Part shown: in pieces, positions 1 to 4,653 of the stretch | Layout: the number at the start of each line of letters is the position of its first letter | Numbering within the stretch: position 1 is the stretch's first letter | Source: Comamonadaceae bacterium | Lineage (GTDB): Bacteria > Pseudomonadota > Gammaproteobacteria > Burkholderiales > Burkholderiaceae_C | NCBI GenBank assembly: GCA_947458345.1 | Contig: CANHBU010000161.1 | Span: 1-5,408, forward strand | Length of the DNA stretch: 5,408 nucleotides | Reading direction: 5' to 3' | The notes under the pieces: generated by a model | What the model was told of the DNA's origin: nothing | Seen by the model: the letters and a program-made list of their open reading frames with translations, nothing else | Database searches by the model: none | Translations under genes and position numbers: made by a program

Positions 1-598
1 GACACACTATTTCGGCGGCGCTGCCGGGTTCGCCTGGCGCGACAGCTGGTGGAGCCGTGGGGTGCTCCACGACGGTGGACACTGGCTCGGCACCGGCGTG
101 CTGCTGCTCTTTGTGATGGATACCGCGCGCCCCCTGCTGCCCGGACCCGATCAGCGGGAACGCGTGTTCTGGCTGGGCACCACCCTTGCTGTGGCGCTGC
201 TCGTGCCGGCATTCAAGCGCGTCAGCACCACCAGCTGCCCATGGGATTTGATTGAATTCGGTGGCACCGTGCCCTATGTGCCGCACTGGCTCCTGGGCTT
301 GAGTGATGGCGGTCCGGGCCACTGCTTTCCCTCGGGACACGCCGTGACAGCCTTTGCCTTCTTCGGCTTGTACTTCCTGTGGCGCCCCCACCGACCGGTG
401 CTCGCGCGCTGGGTGATCGCCAGCGTGGGTCTGGCCGGCGTGGTGTTTGGACTGACCCAGTGGATACGCGGCGCCCATTTCCCCAGCCACACCTTCTGGT
501 CGGCGTGGCTGTGCTGGACGGCCTGTGTGGCGGCTGCTGCGGCTCGCCAGCTGCTGAGCAGCAAGCCCCATGCACCGCAAGCGCAGTTCCTGAGTTAG
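1..598 (+). CDS. PAP2-family membrane phosphatase, C-terminal part (5' end outside window)
   Basis: The reading frame is open from base 2 and ends at TAG 596-598, so about 198 residues are visible and the N-terminus is missing. A GTG at 62 could act as a start, but homologous-looking sequence (Trp-rich, then HDGGHWL) continues across it, so I treat the gene as partial. PAP2 proteins are integral membrane enzymes that remove phosphate from lipid or isoprenoid phosphates at the membrane surface. Counting from the GTG, visible motifs are FKR (51-53) followed by CPWDL (59-63), the PSGH motif (90-93), and RGAHFPSH (136-143). These correspond to the three PAP2 phosphatase motifs; the PSGH and distal His are the expected catalytic parts. 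Hydrophobic stretches near 36-50, 95-108, 115-133 and 145-160 fit membrane helices. The residue four after the last His is not the usual Asp. It converges on the operon to its right and has no evident link to it. The family is confident; the lipid substrate is unknown. Confidence 0.85.
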   Translation, partial: THYFGGAAGFAWRDSWWSRGVLHDGGHWLGTGVLLLFVMDTARPLLPGPDQRERVFWLGTTLAVALLVPAFKRVSTTSCPWDLIEFGGTVPYVPHWLLGLSDGGPGHCFPSGHAVTAFAFFGLYFLWRPHRPVLARWVIASVGLAGVVFGLTQWIRGAHFPSHTFWSAWLCWTACVAAAAARQLLSSKPHAPQAQFLS

Positions 599-725
599 GC
601 CGCATCTAGCCGCCCGGTCATCGCCACCTGGAGCCAGGAAGCGAGATCGGCGGGGCCGCTTGAAGGGCCGCTCACAGGACAGACCCAGGACCGACCCAGG
701 ACCGACCCAGGACCTGCGCGGAGCC
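599..725. other. Convergent intergenic region
   Basis: This 127-base gap separates the stop codons of two genes that point at each other. I see no convincing Rho-independent terminator for either strand: there is no strong GC stem followed by a T run. The only dyad noted is a 5-bp CCTGG/CCAGG pair (627-631 and 634-638) with a 2-base loop and no T tract. GGGCCGCT occurs twice (653-660 and 665-672) as a direct repeat, and a tandem repeat follows at 671-714. No gene is supported here. Confidence 0.6.
671..714. repeat. 11-bp tandem repeat, three perfect copies plus one degenerate
   Basis: The unit GACCCAGGACC occurs three times head to tail without mismatch at 682-692, 693-703 and 704-714. The preceding 11 bases (671-681) match the unit at 7 of 11 positions and look like a decayed fourth copy. 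The array lies just beyond the stop codon of the binding-protein gene. The unit has no internal inverted repeat, so it is not an obvious hairpin or terminator. It may simply be a slippage-prone minisatellite. Confidence 0.9.
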
Positions 726-1718
726 TTAGTCGAGCTTGAGGCCCAGCTCGAGTGCTTTCTTGGGCAAGACGGCCAGCTCGCGCTGGATCACCTCATTGAA
801 GGCCTCCACCGAGTTGCCCGTGGTGGGCGAGACACCACCGAGGTCACTCAGGCGCTTGCGGAACTCGGGCTCGGCCACGATCTGCGCGACCTTCTGGTTG
901 AGCATCGCGACGACCGCCGCTGGGGTCTTGGCCGGTGCCACCAGACCGAACCACATGTCGAAATCGACACCGCCGCGCAGGCCTTGCTCGGTCAGGGTCG
1001 GCAGGTCGGGCCACAGTTCTGAGCGGGTCGCGCGCAACTGGCCCAGGGCCTTGAGCTTGCCGCCTTGAATTTGCGCACGGGCATCGGCTGTGCCCAGCAG
1101 GCCCCAGCGCACTTCGCTGGCCAGCAGGGCCTGCACCAGGGGCGCGCCGCCCCGGTAGGGCACATGGGTGTAGTTGCCGTCAGCCGCAGCGTTGACCAAC
1201 TCGGATGCGACGTGCGAGATGCCGCCCGCGCCGGTAGAACCATAAGGCAGACCGCCCTTGCCCGCGGCCTTGCCTGCGGCCACAAGGTCTTGCACCGAGC
1301 GCCAAGGAGAGTTCAGGGGAACCACCAAGACCAGGGGCGCCAGCATCACGCGGGCAATGGGCACCACGTCAGTGGCGCCAAAGCCGGCCTTGGCGTAGGT
1401 GGCTGGGTTAATCGAGAGCATGCCGGTCAGACTCATGGCCAGGGTATGGCCATCAGCCGGGCTTTGCAGCAGGGCCTGCATGCCCAGGTTGCCGCTGGCG
1501 CCCGGGCGGTTGTCCACGATCACGGCTTGCTTGAGCTCTTCTTGTAGCCGCTGGCCCACCAGACGCGCAGACACATCGGTGGCCCCGCCAGCCGGATACG
1601 GCACGATGATGCGGATCGGCTTGTTCGGGAAAGCCGGGCTCTGGGCCCAGGCGGGCAAGGCCGCAGCAAGGGCCGAGCCCAAAAGGGCGGTGCTGGCGAG
1701 ACGACGGTTAACGGACAT
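726..1718 (-). CDS. Bug-family (TctC-like) periplasmic solute-binding protein
   Basis: The product is 330 residues, the usual length for Bug proteins, the extracytoplasmic receptors of tripartite tricarboxylate transporters. They bind small carboxylates, amides or related compounds in the periplasm. Residues 1-25 form a signal peptide: an Arg pair near the N-terminus, a hydrophobic Ala/Leu core, and an Ala-Trp-Ala cleavage site before Gln26. Family hallmarks follow: IIVPYPAGGATD (37-48), a ligand-loop segment; VDNRPGASG (68-76); YGSTGAGG (159-166); VPYRGGAP (186-193); and DMWFGLVAP (254-262). The ATG at 1716-1718 has an AGGAG ribosome site seven bases upstream. The gene is last in the operon, 48 bases after the lyase gene. 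No TctA or TctB membrane subunit is in the window, so it is either served by a distant transporter or works as a sensor, as is common for the expanded Bug sets of Burkholderiales. Its ligand is inferred to be the substrate of the operon's enzymes. Family call is very strong; ligand unknown. Confidence 0.95.
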   Translation of the reverse strand: MSVNRRLASTALLGSALAAALPAWAQSPAFPNKPIRIIVPYPAGGATDVSARLVGQRLQEELKQAVIVDNRPGASGNLGMQALLQSPADGHTLAMSLTGMLSINPATYAKAGFGATDVVPIARVMLAPLVLVVPLNSPWRSVQDLVAAGKAAGKGGLPYGSTGAGGISHVASELVNAAADGNYTHVPYRGGAPLVQALLASEVRWGLLGTADARAQIQGGKLKALGQLRATRSELWPDLPTLTEQGLRGGVDFDMWFGLVAPAKTPAAVVAMLNQKVAQIVAEPEFRKRLSDLGGVSPTTGNSVEAFNEVIQRELAVLPKKALELGLKLD

Positions 1719-1725
1719 GAGAGCT

Positions 1726-1730
1726 CTCCT
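1726..1730 (-). promoter_or_regulatory. Ribosome binding site of the binding-protein gene
   Basis: Reading the minus strand, AGGAG lies seven bases before the ATG at 1718, which supports this start. It overlaps a perfect 10-bp palindrome, GAGAGCTCTC (1719-1728), that fills the gap between the ribosome site and the start codon. Confidence 0.75.
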
Positions 1731-1766
1731 GGTAGTTTGGGTTGTGGCAATAAGGGAAGGATGCGA

Positions 1767-2672
1767 TCAAGACGGTGAAGGCCGCTGGTCCTGGCCTGAG
1801 GCGCCCAGCTCGAGGCGCTCTTGCTGCTTTTCGAGGTCGTGCCAGCCGATCACCTGCTTGAATTGAGCGATCGGGGTGCGCGGGCAAGGCAGCTCGCCCA
1901 TCGGCTGCCCGCAGCGTTCGGCCAGCGCCGTGAGATTGGTGCGCAGGGCGTGAATCACCGTGAGCAGGGCCACGATGGGATAGGTGGCCATGCCAGCCAC
2001 CGCCTCGATCTGCGAGCGGTTGAGGCTGGCCATCCAGGTGCCCTCCATCAACTGCAGCGACAAGGGCCGGCCGCAAGTTTGGCGCAGCTTGACCAAGTCG
2101 GCATGGCTGCTGAAGGTGGGCGTGATGGGCTGGATCAGGTCGGCGCCGGCTTCTGCGAAGCGGGCAGCGCGTTCCAGCGCTTCGCCCGGATCCTTCACAT
2201 CGGTGCGCGCCACGATCAGCAAGTCCGGGTCGCGCCGGGCGTCCACCGCGGCGCGGATCCTGGCCACCGCGTCGGCCATCGGCACGGTCACCAGCGCGCT
2301 GGCTGCCGCAGGGCAGCGTTTGGGGCTGAGCTGGTCTTCGATGGACAGCGCGGCCACGCCGGCTTTTTCGAACGCACGCACGGTGCGCTGGATATTGAGC
2401 ACGTTGCCATAGCCCGTATCGGCATCGGCAAAGACCGGCTTGCGCACGACATTGACGATATGGTCGACCACCCCGAGGTTTTCGCTCATCGTGTAGAGCT
2501 CCATATCGGGCTGGCCCAGCAGCGAGGCCGAGACGCCAAAACCGGTGGTAAACACGCCGTCAAAGCCAGACTGGTCTACCAAGCGCGCCGACAACGCGTC
2601 TTGCGCGCCTGCAAACCAGGCGGTCGAGCCGCTGGCCAGGCGTTGTTTAAGCCACTGACGCTGTTCATTCAT
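1767..2672 (-). CDS. Isocitrate lyase/PEP mutase superfamily C-C lyase (2,3-dimethylmalate lyase / methylisocitrate lyase-like)
   Basis: The product is 301 residues, the usual size of the short (PrpB/oxaloacetate decarboxylase-like) branch. This superfamily cleaves or decarboxylates 2-hydroxy or 2-oxo dicarboxylates through an enolpyruvate-like intermediate with Mg2+, in the cytoplasm on a TIM barrel. Visible signatures are AGAQDALSARL (21-31), TTGFGVSAS (42-50), the metal-binding DADTGYGN (83-90), SIEDQ (110-114), PKRC (117-120) with the expected catalytic-loop cysteine at 120, and ARTD (155-158). The family loop is normally Lys-Lys/Arg-Cys-Gly-His; here Cys120 is followed by Pro-Ala-Ala-Ala-Ser, so Gly and His are missing. 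The ATG at 2672 overlaps the stop of the upstream small-subunit gene (ATGA) and has an AGGAG site seven bases before it. Behind an aconitase-like hydratase, cleavage of a substituted malate to pyruvate or glyoxylate plus an acid is the natural role, but that is inferred. Oxaloacetate decarboxylase or methylisocitrate lyase activity remains possible. Confidence 0.92.
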   Translation of the reverse strand: MNEQRQWLKQRLASGSTAWFAGAQDALSARLVDQSGFDGVFTTGFGVSASLLGQPDMELYTMSENLGVVDHIVNVVRKPVFADADTGYGNVLNIQRTVRAFEKAGVAALSIEDQLSPKRCPAAASALVTVPMADAVARIRAAVDARRDPDLLIVARTDVKDPGEALERAARFAEAGADLIQPITPTFSSHADLVKLRQTCGRPLSLQLMEGTWMASLNRSQIEAVAGMATYPIVALLTVIHALRTNLTALAERCGQPMGELPCPRTPIAQFKQVIGWHDLEKQQERLELGASGQDQRPSPS

Positions 2673-3196
2673 GCTCGGGCTCCTGCGCTGCGCGCCAGGC
2701 GCTGCTTGAGGTAGGGGATGAGGCCTCCGGCCTCCAGAGTTTGCCTCTCGGCGGCATTGAGCGGCTGCAAGGGCAGGCTGCTGCCGCGGCCAAGATGACG
2801 CACACAGGCCTTGGACCAGTCGACCTCGATCTCGTCGCCGCGCTGCACCTGCGCCAAGATGCCGGGGCAGGTGACCAGCGGAAAGCCCATGCTGATTTCG
2901 CCGCGAAAAAAGCCGGGGGAAAAAGACTCGGCCACCACCGCGGAAATACCCAGGTAGCGCATGGCGCGCATGGCTGGATAGTGGGGATGGCCGTAGCCAA
3001 AATTGTGCCCGCCCACCAGCAAATCGCCGCGCTGCACACTGGCTGCGAAGTTCGGATCACGGTCGGCCATGACCAGGGCAGCCAGCTCCTTGACATCGGT
3101 GATCTTGATGTTGCCCACCCCGATGATCAGGTCGATGTCGTAGTCTGGCTCGTCAAAGACCCAGGCCACCCGTCCGCGCAGATTGGGCAAGCTCAT
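2669..3196 (-). CDS. Aconitase/isopropylmalate dehydratase-like small (swivel) subunit with altered active-site loop
   Basis: The product is 175 residues, close to LeuD-type small subunits, which supply the swivel domain that closes over the Fe-S active site of the large subunit. Evidence for the fold: GRVAWVFDEPDYDIDLII (8-25), matching the family N-terminus; RGDLLVGGHNFGYG (56-69); an AVVAESFSPGFFR segment (86-98), matching the usual SAVIAxSFARIFxRN region; ISMGFPLV (101-108); and a C-terminal EAGGLIPYLKQRL (155-167), typical of LeuD. The substrate loop normally reads GCGSSRE. Here residues 67-73 are GYGHPHY, so the catalytic serine and substrate-binding arginine of aconitases are absent. 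It is therefore unlikely to be a leucine-pathway enzyme. Its ATG overlaps the large-subunit stop as ATGA. No Shine-Dalgarno-like sequence is visible upstream, so translation probably depends on coupling. It presumably forms a heterodimer with the neighbouring large subunit. Substrate unknown. Confidence 0.9.
   Translation of the reverse strand: MSLPNLRGRVAWVFDEPDYDIDLIIGVGNIKITDVKELAALVMADRDPNFAASVQRGDLLVGGHNFGYGHPHYPAMRAMRYLGISAVVAESFSPGFFRGEISMGFPLVTCPGILAQVQRGDEIEVDWSKACVRHLGRGSSLPLQPLNAAERQTLEAGGLIPYLKQRLARSAGARA
2680..2684 (-). promoter_or_regulatory. Ribosome binding site of the lyase gene
   Basis: On the minus strand AGGAG lies seven bases before the lyase ATG at 2672, inside the last codons of the small-subunit gene. 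It supports the ATG chosen and gives the lyase its own initiation signal as well as ATGA coupling. Confidence 0.75.
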
Positions 3197-4488
3197 GACG
3201 GCACCGAGGCGAGATAGGGGCGGGGATCTGCAATTTGCCCCTCAAGGGCCGAGGCCGCCACGACGGCCGCGTTGCAGATGTAGATTTCACTGTCCACGCT
3301 GCCCATGCGGCCGGGCGTGTTGAGCGTGCCGGTGGAGACGGCGCGCTGCTTGTCGGCCATGGTGGCAATGCGCCCGTAGCAGTAGTCGCAGGTGGGCGAG
3401 CTCACAAAGGCACCGGCTTCCACCAGCGTCTCGAGCAGGCCCTCTCGAGCGGCCTGCGCCATGATGGCCTGCGAGGTCGGCACCACGTGCAGCTGAAAGC
3501 CGGGCTTGATCTGCCGACCGCGTAAAACCTCTGCGGCGATGCGCAAGTCTTCCAGCCGGCCGCTTGCGCAAGAGCCCAAATAGCCGGCATGGACCTCAAG
3601 GCCGACATGGTCGCGCAAGTTGCGGGTATTGGCCGGGCTCGGCGGAATGACGACGATGGGCTCGAGGTCGGAGACATCGACCGTCACCACGCGCTCGTAG
3701 ATCGCGTCTTCATCCGGGTAAACCGGGGGCAGGTCCAGCTTGGCACGGCCTTTCGTGTAGGCCAGCGTGCGCTCATCGGGGGCTATGAGCATGGTGTTGG
3801 CCCCCAGGAACATTGCTTGACCACACAAGGTCTGACGGCCCTCAATGCTCATCGCATCGATCACTGGGCCCGCCAACTCAACGGCCTTGAAGGCGCAAGA
3901 CGAGGGGCCCATGACGCGCACGAGATGATGAAAAACATCCCGTGCCATCACGCCGGGCTGCAAGTGCCCGGTGACGATGATCTTGACCGTGGGCGGCACG
4001 GTCATCGCCAGGGTTGGCGAGACATAGGCCTCCAAAACCCCCTTGCGCGCGCCAAAAGCATAGGTTCCGAAAGCACCCAGCTGGCTGACGTGGCCATCGA
4101 AGTGCACCACAAAGGCGCCGGGCGTGGCGTAACCGAGCTCGGCAGACACTTGGTGCCCGATGCCCCGGCGCTCGTGCACGGGCACGCCCTGAGCCGCACC
4201 CCAGGCCCGCGTGATCTTGTGCAACTCCTCTTCCTTGGGAGTGGCCGCCGGCACCATGTGATCGATGAACAGCACAAAGCGCTCGGGCGTGTCGACTTTA
4301 TCGACCCCGAACTCCTCGCGCGCCTCTCGGAAAAACACATCGGTATAGCCCGGGAAGTCGTAACTGATGACGAAATCCGGACGGGCCTCGATCTCCTGCC
4401 CAGCCCGCACAAAAGCCTGTCCGCTGGCGCGGGCGAGGATCTTCTCGGTCATGGTCTGGGGGATGGGCTCTGCTACGATTTCCACCAT
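3193..4488 (-). CDS. Aconitase/isopropylmalate dehydratase-like large [4Fe-4S] subunit, divergent active site
   Basis: The product is 431 residues, matching LeuC/homoaconitase-type large subunits, which reversibly hydrate or dehydrate carboxylic acids at a [4Fe-4S] cluster in the cytoplasm. Signatures in order: TEKILARASG (14-23), FIDHMVP (74-80) with the conserved Asp-His, GIGHQV (109-114), FDGHVSQLGAFGTYAFG (130-146), KAVELAGPVIDAMSIEGR (201-218), GSCASGR (305-311), PTCDYCYG (365-372) and NTPGRMGS (390-397). Cys307, Cys367 and Cys370 are the expected three cluster ligands. Two deviations stand out. The usual Asp-Ser-His-Thr is Asp131-Gly-His133-Val, and the NRNFxGR motif reads L389-N-T-P-G-R394, losing the first Arg. 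The ATG at 4488 has no clear ribosome site. An ATG at 4450-4452 (Met13) also fits, since homologues usually begin near TEKILAR. It is first in the operon and overlaps the small-subunit start by ATGA. It could be a dimethylmaleate hydratase-like enzyme; the substrate is unproven. Confidence 0.92.
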   Translation of the reverse strand: MVEIVAEPIPQTMTEKILARASGQAFVRAGQEIEARPDFVISYDFPGYTDVFFREAREEFGVDKVDTPERFVLFIDHMVPAATPKEEELHKITRAWGAAQGVPVHERRGIGHQVSAELGYATPGAFVVHFDGHVSQLGAFGTYAFGARKGVLEAYVSPTLAMTVPPTVKIIVTGHLQPGVMARDVFHHLVRVMGPSSCAFKAVELAGPVIDAMSIEGRQTLCGQAMFLGANTMLIAPDERTLAYTKGRAKLDLPPVYPDEDAIYERVVTVDVSDLEPIVVIPPSPANTRNLRDHVGLEVHAGYLGSCASGRLEDLRIAAEVLRGRQIKPGFQLHVVPTSQAIMAQAAREGLLETLVEAGAFVSSPTCDYCYGRIATMADKQRAVSTGTLNTPGRMGSVDSEIYICNAAVVAASALEGQIADPRPYLASVPS

Positions 4489-4496
4489 GTGGCAAC

Positions 4497-4531
4497 TTTG
4501 GTTTCAAAGGGATGGCTTGCATTGAACCAAA
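4497..4531. promoter_or_regulatory. Candidate operator dyad in the divergent promoter region
   Basis: The left arm TTTGGTTTCAA (4497-4507) and right arm TTGAACCAAA (4522-4531) are inverted complements over 10 bases, with one extra T in the left arm and a 14-base spacer. The left arm is itself inside a smaller perfect dyad, CTTTG/CAAAG (4496-4500 and 4505-4509). A dyad between an IclR gene and its divergent operon is a sensible place for an IclR operator controlling both directions. The regulator assignment is inferred from position only. Confidence 0.4.
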
Positions 4532-4550
4532 CAACACTAAACCGTAGGCT
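4522..4550 (+). promoter_or_regulatory. Weak sigma-70-like promoter candidate for the IclR gene
   Basis: TTGAAC (4522-4527) and TAGGCT (4545-4550) are separated by exactly 17 bases, matching the -35 and -10 consensus at 4 and 3 of 6 positions. The -35 box coincides with the right arm of the dyad, which would allow autorepression. The match is weak and could be chance. Confidence 0.2.
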
Positions 4551-4629
4551 CTCGCAAACCCGAAGATTTGCCGCATGGTGGGAATCACCTCAAGACGGCA
4601 GCCGGGCCGCAGGCGGCCTGGGAGCACAA

Positions 4630-4653
4630 ATGTCCGCACGAATCCCCGTATGA
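4630..4653 (+). CDS. Possible seven-codon leader ORF coupled to the IclR gene
   Basis: ATG at 4630 encodes MSARIPV and stops at TGA 4651-4653, which overlaps the candidate IclR start as ATGA. GGGAG (4620-4624) sits five bases before this ATG, a good ribosome-site position. The same site is 25 bases from the IclR ATG at 4650, too far to serve it directly. This may be a real leader peptide feeding ribosomes to the regulator by termination-reinitiation, or a coincidence in an upstream-extended coding region starting at ATG 4575. Confidence 0.25.
   Translation: MSARIPV

Larger units (their letters stand above)
4489..4649. other. Divergent intergenic control region
   Basis: These 161 bases separate the divergently transcribed operon and regulator, so promoters for both must lie here or slightly inside the flanking reading frames. 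Composition drops to a more AT-rich stretch at about 4494-4545, where the only notable dyad lies. The right half (4580-4625) is GC-rich. An in-frame ATG at 4575 could extend the regulator by 25 residues into this gap. No RNA gene or riboswitch fold was recognised. Confidence 0.6.

Noticed and set aside
627..638. CCTGG-AG-CCAGG dyad as a terminator for the PAP2 gene
   Set aside because: The loop is only two bases, the stem five, and no T tract follows.
1821..2714. Plus-strand open frame (297 codons) opposite the lyase gene
   Set aside because: It mirrors the well-supported lyase; the product is His/Arg/Gly-rich and has no family pattern.
2669..4488. Annotation as leucine-biosynthesis leuC and leuD
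   Set aside because: Neighbours are a C-C lyase, a Bug protein and IclR, with no leuB or leuA, and the substrate-contacting motifs of both subunits differ from isopropylmalate isomerase.
3589..4653. Long plus-strand open frame (354 codons) opposite the large hydro-lyase subunit
   Set aside because: It is antisense to a gene with clear family motifs along its whole length. Its translation has no recognisable domain and the composition of a high-GC shadow frame.
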